From JBOFHT01 sp051649785 (GTDB lineage: Archaea; Methanobacteriota; Methanobacteria; Methanobacteriales; Methanobacteriaceae): a stretch of 17,006 nucleotides of DNA. The stretch covers positions 1-17,006 of the forward strand of contig JBOFHT010000108.1 of NCBI GenBank assembly GCA_051649785.1. The letters run 5' to 3'. This document shows, one piece after another, positions 6,943 to 14,404 of the stretch. Position 1 is the stretch's first letter. Every line of letters starts with the position of its first letter. The translations under genes were made by a program, and so were the position numbers. The notes beneath the pieces were generated by a model. It was not told the DNA's origin, did not search any database, and saw only the letters and a list, made by a program, of their open reading frames with translations.

Positions 6943-8184
6943 ATGGTTAAAATAGCTTTAATATCATGCGGTACCGAATATAGTGGTATACAAAAAGAAA
7001 TTGAAAAAGCCGCCAATACATTTGGTGCTGAAATTATAATGCCAGAAATTGATTTAGAATACATTGATGAAGCTTGTGAGAAATTCGGATTTTCAGCTCA
7101 AAGTTCAAGTTTAAAACTTATGATTGCAAGAGCTATGTCTATTGTTGAAGGTAAAAGCCATGCCGATGCAGTTTTTATAGCTACTTGTTTTAGATGTGCT
7201 GAAGGAGCATTAGTTAGAAATGAAGTCCGTAGATTTATTCAGGAAAATACTAGAATTCCAGTAGTTACATATTCGTTTACCGAAAGAACAAAGGCAGATG
7301 AGCTTTTTATCCGTATGGAGGCTTTAGCAACTACTGTTTCAAGAAAAAGTATACTTGCTCGTGAAAAGCAAGAAGGTCTTACATTAGGAATTGATTCTGG
7401 TTCAACTACAACTAAAGTTGTTTTAATGGAAAATAATCAAATTATTGGAACTGGTTGGAATCCTACAAAAGATATTATAAAATCTGTTACAAAAGGAGCA
7501 GATGAAGCATTTGAAGGTACTGGATACAGTATGGATGACATTGAAGGAATAGGAACAACTGGTTATGGGCGTTTAACTATTGGTCGTGAGCTAAAAGCCG
7601 AACTTATCCAAGAAGAACTTTCTGTTAATGCAAAAGGTGCTGTATATCTTGCAGGACACCAAAAAGGTGAAGCTACTGTTTTAGATATTGGAGGAATGGA
7701 TAATAAGGTTATTACTGTAAATAATGGTATTCCTGACAACTTCACCATGGGTGGAATTTGTGCAGGAGCTTCTGGAAGATTTTTAGATATGACTTCACGT
7801 CGTTTAGATGTAGATATTAAGGAATTAGGTCCTTTAGCTATGAAAGGAGATTGGGCTAAAGCTACACTTAATAGTTACTGTATTGTATTTGGTATTCAAG
7901 ATTTAGTTACAACATTGGCTGCAGGAGGAACTAAAGAAGATGTGGCTGCAGCTGCATGTCATTCAGTAGCCGAACAAGTTTATGAACAACAATTACAAGA
8001 AATTGATATAAGAGAACCTTTAATCCAAGTAGGAGGTACATCTCTTATTAATGGTCTTGTAAAAGCAGTTAGTGAGACATTAGGCGGAATTGATGTTATA
8101 GTTCCTGAATATTCCCAATATATCGGTGCAGTTGGTGCTGCACTTTTAGTTTCAGGAATGGGAAATAGGCAAGAGAAAAAATAG
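6943..8184 (+). CDS. Methanogenesis marker protein 15 (BcrAD/BadFG ATPase, reductive activator)
   Basis: A 413-residue protein with a 140-residue N-terminal domain (ATCFRC at 80-85) followed by an ASKHA-fold ATPase of the BcrAD/BadFG/HgdC activator family. Phosphate loop 1 is GIDSGSTTTK at 149-158, phosphate loop 2 is DIGGMDNK at 248-255, and the adenosine motif is VGGTSLINGLVKA at 363-375. Cys273 (GGICAGASGRF) and Cys313 (NSYCIVFG) are 40 residues apart, like the pair that holds a [4Fe-4S] cluster between two subunits in 2-hydroxyacyl-CoA dehydratase activators. That family uses ATP hydrolysis to push electrons to very low potential, a fitting step for reducing the MCR nickel cofactor; this role is inferred. 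The start has GAAGGGAT upstream. Marker 17 follows after 42 bases. Confidence 0.92.
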   Translation: MVKIALISCGTEYSGIQKEIEKAANTFGAEIIMPEIDLEYIDEACEKFGFSAQSSSLKLMIARAMSIVEGKSHADAVFIATCFRCAEGALVRNEVRRFIQENTRIPVVTYSFTERTKADELFIRMEALATTVSRKSILAREKQEGLTLGIDSGSTTTKVVLMENNQIIGTGWNPTKDIIKSVTKGADEAFEGTGYSMDDIEGIGTTGYGRLTIGRELKAELIQEELSVNAKGAVYLAGHQKGEATVLDIGGMDNKVITVNNGIPDNFTMGGICAGASGRFLDMTSRRLDVDIKELGPLAMKGDWAKATLNSYCIVFGIQDLVTTLAAGGTKEDVAAAACHSVAEQVYEQQLQEIDIREPLIQVGGTSLINGLVKAVSETLGGIDVIVPEYSQYIGAVGAALLVSGMGNRQEKK

Positions 8185-8226
8185 AATTCATTTAGATTAA
8201 GTTTAATTAATAATTCCTGTGATAAA

Positions 8227-8784
8227 ATGTTAGTAGAATGTAATGATAAAACTGGTGGCGAAGTCTATGAAATGATTATTCGCCAAATATTCCAAGATTT
8301 ACAATTATCTCCTTCTGTTAAAGATATGCGTGTTTTTGTTGATCCTGCAGAGGTTGTTTTTATCATAGTTATGCAAATGGACCGAACTGCACCAAATGTA
8401 ATGTTTTCTGAAGTAGCAACATACAAATATGATAAAAATACTGATGAAACAACTATAAGCTTAAAAGAAGAGAAATATTTACCTACTTTACTTAAAAAGT
8501 TATGGGTTATGAAAGGTAGGGAAAATGTACACCAACCTAATCGTTCCCAAATTGTAATTGATGGAGAAGGAGATAATCTATCTGAAATAGCCGTAGATGA
8601 TTACTCTGAGAACTTAAAAAGACGTCTCTACGATGCTGCTTTTAGAATAATTCCTGAAGGATTTAGAATAATAAAAGATCTTTCAAAAGGTAATTTAGTA
8701 GCTTTAGTGTGTACAGATGAACTAATTAAAGATGAATGGGTTGAAAAAGCAGAATCATTTATTAAAGAGCTTGAAGAAAATTAG
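8227..8784 (+). CDS. Methanogenesis marker protein 17
   Basis: A 185-residue protein recognised as methanogenesis marker 17 (TIGR03291-type). Typical blocks are MLVECNDKTGGEVYEMIIRQ at the start, VFVDPAEVVFIIVMQMD at 41-57, and AAFRIIPEGFRIIKDLSKGN near 135-155, with a charged C-terminus. It has no Cys-rich motif, signal peptide or membrane segment. GTGAT just before the ATG fits the ribosome binding site. The 42-base gap from marker 15 indicates one transcript. Marker 17 has been reported with the MCR activation complex along with McrC and markers 3 and 7 (from memory); neither McrC nor marker 7 is in this window. Confidence 0.88.
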   Translation: MLVECNDKTGGEVYEMIIRQIFQDLQLSPSVKDMRVFVDPAEVVFIIVMQMDRTAPNVMFSEVATYKYDKNTDETTISLKEEKYLPTLLKKLWVMKGRENVHQPNRSQIVIDGEGDNLSEIAVDDYSENLKRRLYDAAFRIIPEGFRIIKDLSKGNLVALVCTDELIKDEWVEKAESFIKELEEN

Positions 8785-8930
8785 TTAATAAAAAATAATG
8801 AAGTTTGTTTTATTAATAGCGAAAAGTATAACAATAACATTAAACATAATATATATTATGCATATCTCCTATGGATTATACTAAATAGATTATATCAAAT
8901 AATCCTATGTAAATATATTAAATAATATAC

Positions 8931-8958
8931 TTTATATCATTAACTAAAACATTTATAA
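8931..8958 (+). promoter_or_regulatory. Candidate nifB promoter (TATA-like boxes)
   Basis: TTTATATC at about 8931-8938 and TTTATAAA at about 8951-8958, the latter after the purine-rich ACTAAAACA, lie 64-91 bases before the nifB ATG. The spacing fits a transcript with a short leader. AT-richness makes this a weak call. Confidence 0.3.
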
Positions 8959-9008
8959 AAAAATAAATGAAAATAGAATAAAATAAAAATAAATTAATCA
9001 AAATTACT

Positions 9009-9012
9009 GGAG
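9009..9012 (+). promoter_or_regulatory. Ribosome binding site fixing the nifB start
   Basis: GGAG ends nine bases before ATG 9022 but only three before the in-frame TTG 9016. Other genes in the window use gaps of seven to nine, so ATG 9022 is chosen. Confidence 0.6.
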
Positions 9013-9021
9013 TCATTGATT

Positions 9022-9888
9022 ATGGAAAAAGGAAAAGGAAGTAAATTTGCTCATTTAACTCGTGCTCACCCATGTTTTAATGAAAAAATGCATGATAAAG
9101 TAGGTAGAGCTCATGTACCAATAGCACCTAAATGTAATATTCATTGTAATTTTTGTACCCGTGATATTAACAAGTGTGAAAATCGTCCAGGAGTAGCATC
9201 TAAAATAATGAATGCTGATGATGCTATTGACCATGTAAAAGAAGTTACTGCTGAAGGTCCTATTTCGGTTGTTGGAGTAGCAGGTCCGGGAGATGCTCTA
9301 GCTAATGAAAACACATTTGATTTTTTTAAAAAGCTTGATAAAGAAAACCCTGACCTTATTAAATGTATGAGTACCAATGGACTTTTACTTCCAGAAAAAG
9401 CTGATGAAATAGCTGAAATTGGTGTTAATTCAGTTACAGTTACTGTAAATGCAATTGACCCTGAAATAGCAAAAGACATTTACTCATTTATCATATATGA
9501 AGGGAAAAAATATGAAGGTGTAGAAGCCGCTAAAATACTTATTAACAATCAACTAGAAGGTATTGAAAAATTATCCCAACATGAAGTTGTTGTTAAAGTT
9601 AATAGTGTTTTAATCCCAGGTTTAAATGATGAACACATTGTAGAAATAGCTAAAGAAGTTAAAAAACGTGGTGCTTCATTGATGAATATCCTTCCACTTA
9701 TCCCTATGAATAAAATGAAGGATTATGAAAGGCCAAGTTGCGAATTAATTGAAAAAGTCCGTGATGAAGTGGAAGAAATTATTCCAGTATTTAGAGCTTG
9801 TACACAGTGCCGTGCTGATGCTTATGGAATTCCGGGTAAAAAAGGTGAAGATAAGCACTTAGATATGACTCCAAAAAGTCATTATTAA
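9022..9888 (+). CDS. nifB: NifB, radical-SAM Fe-S cluster assembly enzyme (NifX-less archaeal form)
   Basis: A 288-residue NifB. The radical-SAM cluster motif is CNIHCNFC (Cys38, 42, 45) inside the NifB signature PKCNIHCNFCTRDINKCENR. VGVAGPGDALAN at 84-95 is the typical SAM/GPGD loop. Other Cys residues (18, 52, 115, 260, 263 with CTQCRADAYG near the end) fit ligands of the two auxiliary [4Fe-4S] clusters fused into the product. NifB combines these clusters with a carbon from SAM to give the 8Fe-9S-C NifB-co (L-cluster). It lacks the C-terminal NifX domain of many bacterial NifB proteins, as is common in methanogens. No nifH, D, K, E or N is present. It follows marker 17 by 237 bases and precedes mtnA by 30. 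Confidence 0.93.
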   Translation: MEKGKGSKFAHLTRAHPCFNEKMHDKVGRAHVPIAPKCNIHCNFCTRDINKCENRPGVASKIMNADDAIDHVKEVTAEGPISVVGVAGPGDALANENTFDFFKKLDKENPDLIKCMSTNGLLLPEKADEIAEIGVNSVTVTVNAIDPEIAKDIYSFIIYEGKKYEGVEAAKILINNQLEGIEKLSQHEVVVKVNSVLIPGLNDEHIVEIAKEVKKRGASLMNILPLIPMNKMKDYERPSCELIEKVRDEVEEIIPVFRACTQCRADAYGIPGKKGEDKHLDMTPKSHY

Positions 9889-9918
9889 AATATAATAAAA
9901 TGAGCCATTGATGATATT

Positions 9919-10851
9919 ATGAAAACAATGACCTGGGAAAATAATAAGCTTATTCTTATAGATCAAACTAAATTACCTGATGAATTAACTCATATTACAT
10001 GTAGCACCTATGAAGATGTCATAATAGCTATTAAAACAATGGTAGTTAGAGGAGCCCCAGCTATTGGAGTTGCTGCTGCTTTTGGAATGGTTCTCGGAGA
10101 TTTAGCAGGAAATGACTTAAAAAAGGTAGCATCAGAAATTAAAGCTGCTCGTCCAACTGCTGTAAATTTATTTTGGGCAGTTGATAGAATAATTAACTCC
10201 ACAAATTCCCCACTTGAAGAAGCTATGATAATGTACAATGAAGATATAACTACTAACAAATCTATTGGAAAATATGGTAATGAAATTATAGAAGATGGAG
10301 ATACTATTTTAACTCATTGTAATGCAGGAGCACTTGCTTGTGTAGATTATGGAACTGCACTTGGAGTTATTCGTGGTGCTCGTGATGCTGGAAAGGATAT
10401 AAATGTCATATGTGATGAAACACGACCATTAGGACAAGGAGCACGTTTAAGTGTTTGGGAAATGCAAAGGGAAAATATTCCAGTAAAATTAATTCCAGAT
10501 GTAGCTAGTGGTTACTTAATGCAACAGGGAAAAATAGATAAAATTGTTATTGGTGCAGACAGAGTAGCTAAAGGAGGAATTGTTAATAAAATTGGCTCAC
10601 TTCTTGTTGCTCTTGCAGCTAAAAGATATAATATTCCTTTCTATGTAGCTGCTCCAAAAAGTACATTTGATTGGGAAATTAATATTAATGATACAGAAAT
10701 CGAAGAACGTGGTAGTGAAGAAGTTACATATTATGGAGGATGTAGGATATGTCCTAAAGGAACAGAAGTAGTTAATCCTGCTTTTGATATTGTTCCTAAA
10801 GATTTAATTACAGGAATTATAACTGAAGATGGAATAATTGACCCTATTTAA
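9919..10851 (+). CDS. mtnA: S-methyl-5-thioribose-1-phosphate isomerase (MtnA)
   Basis: A 310-residue member of the MtnA/eIF2B-alpha-like aldose-phosphate isomerases. Motifs: MTWENNKLILIDQTKLP at the start, RGAPAIG at 44-50, HCNAGALA at 133-140 with the catalytic Cys134, CDETRPLGQGARL at 165-177, GADRV at 212-216 with catalytic Asp214, and NPAFDIVP at 286-293. The enzyme converts 5-methylthioribose-1-phosphate to the ribulose form in methionine salvage. In methanogens the same family is also credited with handling 5-deoxyribose-1-phosphate from 5'-deoxyadenosine. The loop after GADRV reads AKGG rather than the more common NG form. It likely shares a transcript with nifB, 30 bases upstream. 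A ribose-1,5-bisphosphate isomerase role is less likely because of the MTW.NG-type N-terminus. Confidence 0.9.
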   Translation: MKTMTWENNKLILIDQTKLPDELTHITCSTYEDVIIAIKTMVVRGAPAIGVAAAFGMVLGDLAGNDLKKVASEIKAARPTAVNLFWAVDRIINSTNSPLEEAMIMYNEDITTNKSIGKYGNEIIEDGDTILTHCNAGALACVDYGTALGVIRGARDAGKDINVICDETRPLGQGARLSVWEMQRENIPVKLIPDVASGYLMQQGKIDKIVIGADRVAKGGIVNKIGSLLVALAAKRYNIPFYVAAPKSTFDWEININDTEIEERGSEEVTYYGGCRICPKGTEVVNPAFDIVPKDLITGIITEDGIIDPI

Positions 10852-10871
10852 ACCATTGAAAATATAATTAG

Positions 10872-11990
10872 TTAATTTTCAGTTATTTGAGCATCTACAA
10901 CAAAATGCCATTCTTTTGGTTTTGTTGATTTAACTTTTCTACTAGCTATTATATTAGATACTTTTCCTTTTTCTTTAGCTATTTTATTTATTTTAGATAT
11001 TGGATCATCTGCAGTATTTGCAAACTGATAATAATGGATAATTCCATTGTTACTTATTAAATCCATTGCCAATGGTAAAAATTCAAATGCTGATCCTGGA
11101 AGATTCATTATTATTCTATCAAACTTTACATTTTTAGGTAAAAATATAGTATTAGCTATTTCATTAATATTTCCCCATAATGGGTTTATTTTACCCTTTA
11201 ATTTATTTATACTGGAATTTATTTTCATATATTCAACTGCAGTTTCATTTATATCAACTGCATAAACATCCACATTATTATTTTTAGCTATTATAACTGG
11301 AAAAGGACCTATACCTGCAAACATATCTAAAATATTTTCACCATCTGTTACTTGACTAGCTACTCTCTTTCTTTCACTTGCTAAACGGGGTGAAAAGTAA
11401 ACTTCTTTAATATTAAGTTTTAACCTAATTCCATGTTCTTTATGAATCGTTATAGGGTTATCCTCTCCTGCAATATTTTCAACTTGCCTAGTTCTTGTGA
11501 TGCCCTCAATAGCACTAGTTTTCATATAAACTGATTTTCTACCTGTAAACTTTAGGGTAGCTTCTCCAATTAATTCTTTAATAGAAATTAGGTCTTCAGG
11601 GATTTCAAGAATTACAGTATCCCCAATAATATCAAAAGATGTTTTAAGGTTTTCTAATTGTTCTTGATTAATTTTATCTCCAAGTTGTTCTTTTATACTT
11701 TTAGGGGATTTTTTAATTTCTTTAAATCCATCTATAATTGGATTAGTAATTTCAATTACTTCAAAAACATTGAAAGCAGAATTATTGGATGCGATATAGG
11801 GAATATCTAGAGTATTTGAAATATCAAAAATGTCAGAAATATTATTAATATTATTAATATCTGAAGATAATGGGATAAATCCAAATTCACCTTCAGTTTT
11901 TATTTTATAGTCATTACTAAGGATACTCCTTTCAATTAATAAATTCCTCATCTCATTGAGGTTTTTTTTTAAAACTTTTATACAATACAT
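10872..11990 (-). CDS. trm5b: tRNA (guanine-37-N1)-methyltransferase Trm5b
   Basis: A 372-residue class I SAM methyltransferase with the archaeal Trm5 layout. There is an N-terminal D1-like domain (MYCIKVLKKNLNEMRNLLIE), a middle RNA-binding domain (TRTRQVENIAG, then TIHKEHGIRLKLN at 181-193), and a C-terminal Rossmann domain with SPRLASERKRV at 200-210, DMFAGIGPF at 222-230, VYAVDINETAVEYMK and NLPGSAFEFL at 296-305. It methylates G37 next to the tRNA anticodon to prevent frameshifting. Glu185 in HKEHG is the likely general base. The complete D1 domain makes Trm5b more likely than Trm5a. A short Asn/Ile-rich insertion lies at 45-62. The gene converges on mtnA with only 20 bases between stops. 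Confidence 0.9.
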   Translation of the reverse strand: MYCIKVLKKNLNEMRNLLIERSILSNDYKIKTEGEFGFIPLSSDINNINNISDIFDISNTLDIPYIASNNSAFNVFEVIEITNPIIDGFKEIKKSPKSIKEQLGDKINQEQLENLKTSFDIIGDTVILEIPEDLISIKELIGEATLKFTGRKSVYMKTSAIEGITRTRQVENIAGEDNPITIHKEHGIRLKLNIKEVYFSPRLASERKRVASQVTDGENILDMFAGIGPFPVIIAKNNNVDVYAVDINETAVEYMKINSSINKLKGKINPLWGNINEIANTIFLPKNVKFDRIIMNLPGSAFEFLPLAMDLISNNGIIHYYQFANTADDPISKINKIAKEKGKVSNIIASRKVKSTKPKEWHFVVDAQITEN

Positions 11991-12049
11991 TATTTACCAA
12001 TCACTAGATTAATATAAACCCCATAACAAATAGAAGTTAAAAAAATTAA

Positions 12050-12628
12050 TTATTCTTTAAAATCTGAGGCTTCAAAAGTTGTAAAACCTGTTTTAAGACC
12101 ATTTAATTCGTCTTCAGTTAATTTTCTAGATTTTGCATCTTGGTGCAAAATTTTACTATTTCCAAAAGGATCTTCAATTACTAGTTTAGCTTGAGATTCC
12201 CCAACTAATAATTTATTAATAGCCTCAATAATTAATTTTCCATTTTTTTGAGATTCTTCATCACAAAATAAAGCTAAAGCTCGTTTAGTTGCTGATTTAA
12301 AGTTTTCCAATACACTTTCAACATTTGAAACATATCCTTCAGATTTAGGCCCTGGTTCAACTTTTAAACCTAATTTGGGAATTGAAACTGTTGCAGATTG
12401 GGACTTAACAACTCTAGCATTTAATAATTCTTTAGTAATATCTATTTCAAACCTAACTGGTTCTCCTTGTTCTAAACAAATAACATCTACAGATTTGTAT
12501 CCACAAGAATCACATATAATTGCAGATTCCATTACTTTTCCAAAATAAGGAATTTCATCAACTTTTGTTTTTGATTCTGCAGACTCTTTCGCCCCACAAA
12601 CAGGACAATCCACTTTCAATATTGACAT
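12050..12628 (-). CDS. ZPR1-type zinc-finger domain protein
   Basis: A 192-residue archaeal ZPR1 protein. One four-Cys zinc finger is formed by CPVC at 8-11 and CDSC at 39-42. It is followed by the ZPR1 beta domain with IPKLGLKVEPGPKSEGYVSN at 83-102 and a helical NVESVLENF. The eukaryotic relative binds elongation factor 1A and acts as its folding chaperone; the archaeal form has a single module and its role is inferred to be similar. The start is taken at ATG 12628, with GGTG six bases upstream, rather than the in-frame GTG at 12634, which overlaps that site. It lies 59 bases upstream of trm5b on the same strand and could be co-transcribed with it. Confidence 0.88.
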   Translation of the reverse strand: MSILKVDCPVCGAKESAESKTKVDEIPYFGKVMESAIICDSCGYKSVDVICLEQGEPVRFEIDITKELLNARVVKSQSATVSIPKLGLKVEPGPKSEGYVSNVESVLENFKSATKRALALFCDEESQKNGKLIIEAINKLLVGESQAKLVIEDPFGNSKILHQDAKSRKLTEDELNGLKTGFTTFEASDFKE

Positions 12629-12859
12629 AAACACACCAAGTAATAGTAATTTTAATAATAAATATAATAATAGATATAATAAATAATATAATGATGGTAT
12701 AAAAGATATAATGATAATAGAAGGACAAATAATAGATATGGAAAATAATATAATACTAGAATAATAAAATAATGGAATAATAGAATAATAGAATATTTAA
12801 ATAATAAAATATTAAAATGCTAATTTAGTAAAATAATAATAATATAAACAATTCTAATA
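12629..12859. other. Low-complexity AT spacer
   Basis: The spacer between the kinase and the ZPR1 gene is built largely of short AATAATAGA-type units, including AATAATGGAATAATAGAATAATAGAATA around 12770-12796. No gene, RNA or clear terminator is seen. Confidence 0.5.
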
Positions 12860-13834
12860 CTAATTTTCAAATTCACTGAATTTAGGCTGTTCTTTGTAAA
12901 GATATCCTTTTTCACCAAGCTCCTTAATTATTTTATCTAAAGAGTATTCATTAGGTGCACAAATCTTATTAAGGCGAATGTTGTTTGATAAATCATAAAG
13001 GCGCTTAAAACCTTCTTGTTTATCAGGATTTTCTTTTAATCCTTTAATAAACTTTTTTGCTTGAGTAGAATCTGAAATATTCACTTTCCTAGTTAATGGT
13101 TCTGAAAATCCTGGAACTGGATATTTAACATCATCAATTCGCCCACCATTTTTAGATATTACAATATCAATTACATCCCCTAAATCTTCAACTGAATTTT
13201 GGAGAAGTATTGTCCTACAAACCTCATTAATTATAGAAAGCATTTTTTCAACAGTTTTTTCAACATTAGGATTATTTATAATTGGCAAATTATTTATTTC
13301 CCCTTCATTAACAAGATAATCATGAATAACACGGTTTTCCCTAAAGTAATCTAATTGTTTACCCCCTCTTCTTATTTGCATAGCTCTTTTTACAAAACGC
13401 TCCTTGTGAGCTTCTTCATCAGCCATGAGGATAAAAAAATAAACATCTGCATCATCTTTGAATTTATCTAAGTTAAGAAGCCCTGGGACTAAATGAACTC
13501 CTTCTATTAGAATATCGTCATGGTCTGCAACTGCCCGTTGAATTACCTTTTCTACAGCAGGAATAACAAAAGAAGAATGTTCATTAAAGCCCTCAATAAT
13601 TAGATCATCCATTGAAGAGAAATTTTTTTGAGATTTTATGGTTGTGTATGCATTAAATGATGATTTATGAAGAGCTGGAGCATATTCTGGACCAATAATC
13701 CCTCTAACAATCTCCCGAATAAAGTCTGTTTCAATAATATGCTTTATTCCTAAGTTTTTCGCTAGTTCTAGAGATACTGTTGATTTTCCAATCCCTGAAG
13801 CACTACCTATTAAAATAACGTAAGGTTTTCTCAA
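12860..13834 (-). CDS. 2-phosphoglycerate kinase (P-loop kinase)
   Basis: A 324-residue P-loop kinase. It opens MRKPYVILIGSASGIGKSTV with the Walker A GSASGIGKST at 10-19, then ETDFIREIVRGIIGPEYAPA, KSSFNAYT and LIEGVHLVPGLL, the pattern of archaeal 2-phosphoglycerate kinase. That enzyme phosphorylates 2-phosphoglycerate with ATP to 2,3-bisphosphoglycerate, the first step to cyclic 2,3-diphosphoglycerate, a phosphate store of Methanobacteriales. The usual N-terminal ATP-cone segment is missing. Residues from about 235 on form a C-terminal extension I cannot assign. The start is taken at TTG 13834 because AAAGGAGATG sits at the right distance; a longer frame to a TTG at 13879 has no such site. 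Another small-molecule kinase of this fold remains possible. Confidence 0.75.
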   Translation of the reverse strand: MRKPYVILIGSASGIGKSTVSLELAKNLGIKHIIETDFIREIVRGIIGPEYAPALHKSSFNAYTTIKSQKNFSSMDDLIIEGFNEHSSFVIPAVEKVIQRAVADHDDILIEGVHLVPGLLNLDKFKDDADVYFFILMADEEAHKERFVKRAMQIRRGGKQLDYFRENRVIHDYLVNEGEINNLPIINNPNVEKTVEKMLSIINEVCRTILLQNSVEDLGDVIDIVISKNGGRIDDVKYPVPGFSEPLTRKVNISDSTQAKKFIKGLKENPDKQEGFKRLYDLSNNIRLNKICAPNEYSLDKIIKELGEKGYLYKEQPKFSEFEN

Positions 13835-13839
13835 AAAAA

Positions 13840-13849
13840 CATCTCCTTT
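13840..13849 (-). promoter_or_regulatory. Ribosome binding site fixing a TTG start for the kinase
   Basis: Minus-strand AAAGGAGATG, with GGAG ending eight bases before TTG 13834. It lies inside the longer in-frame reading and argues against that longer start. Confidence 0.6.
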
Positions 13850-14391
13850 AACATGAGTTAAATTAAAATTAATATCCAAATAATTATAAAATAATTATCA
13901 ATTAAATAATAAATTACAAAATTTAAATAATAAATTAGATAATAAATTAAATATTGCTATTAATTATAAATTATATGGTTCATTAGATAAATGTTTATTG
14001 ATAATTAATTAATATTTAATTCTTTTACAAAAAAGAAAACTATTAAAATGTCAATTACTGGGAAAAATTAATTGCTAAAATATAATTAAAATCAATTTAA
14101 TTTTAAAAAGTCAAGTTTAAAATTTGTAAAAACTAATAAATTTACATTTCCAAAGCCCCTAAAATATTTAAGTATTTATAGTAAAAAAAATAATATATAT
14201 AATAATAATTTAAATTAATAGATATTAATAAAATAATTAAATTAATTTATATAATTATAATTAAGTTAAAGATATTTGATTAACTTTAATTGATTAACTA
14301 TAATTAATAATTCTAATTAACTATTATACAAAATTAATATATAAATATAAAATAATAACTAAATTAACTGTTAATTACTATTATATACAGA
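13850..14391. other. Divergent intergenic spacer with short direct repeats
   Basis: This 540-base stretch between the kinase (leftward) and the DUF1611 gene (rightward) is extremely AT-rich and has no credible coding frame. TAAATAATAAATTA occurs at 13903-13916 and 13924-13937, 21 bases apart, near the kinase start. TTGATTAACT occurs at 14276-14285 and 14290-14299, 14 bases apart, followed by a weaker TAATTAACT near 14315, upstream of DUF1611. TTAATATATAAATA at about 14335-14348 is a possible TATA box. These could be promoter or operator elements for either gene, but composition alone can produce them. Confidence 0.4.
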
Positions 14392-14400
14392 AGGAGTGGT
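14392..14400 (+). promoter_or_regulatory. Ribosome binding site fixing a TTG start for DUF1611
   Basis: AGGAGTGGT lies four bases before TTG 14405. The in-frame GTG at 14396 falls inside this site, so TTG is the likely start. Confidence 0.65.
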
Positions 14401-14404
14401 TTTT

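Noticed and set aside
9141..9479. Minus-strand reading frame of 112 codons opposite nifB
   Set aside because: It lies wholly within nifB, has Ser/Ile-rich shadow composition and no ribosome binding site.
9022..9888. Start of a nitrogen-fixation operon
   Set aside because: No nifH, D, K, E or N follows; the next genes are mtnA and convergent housekeeping genes.
11047..11265. Plus-strand reading frame inside trm5b
   Set aside because: It is antisense to the conserved methyltransferase motifs and has no independent coding signal.
13850..14391. Non-coding RNA or small gene in the long divergent spacer
   Set aside because: There is no G/C-rich island as expected for a structured RNA in such DNA, and no frame with a ribosome binding site.
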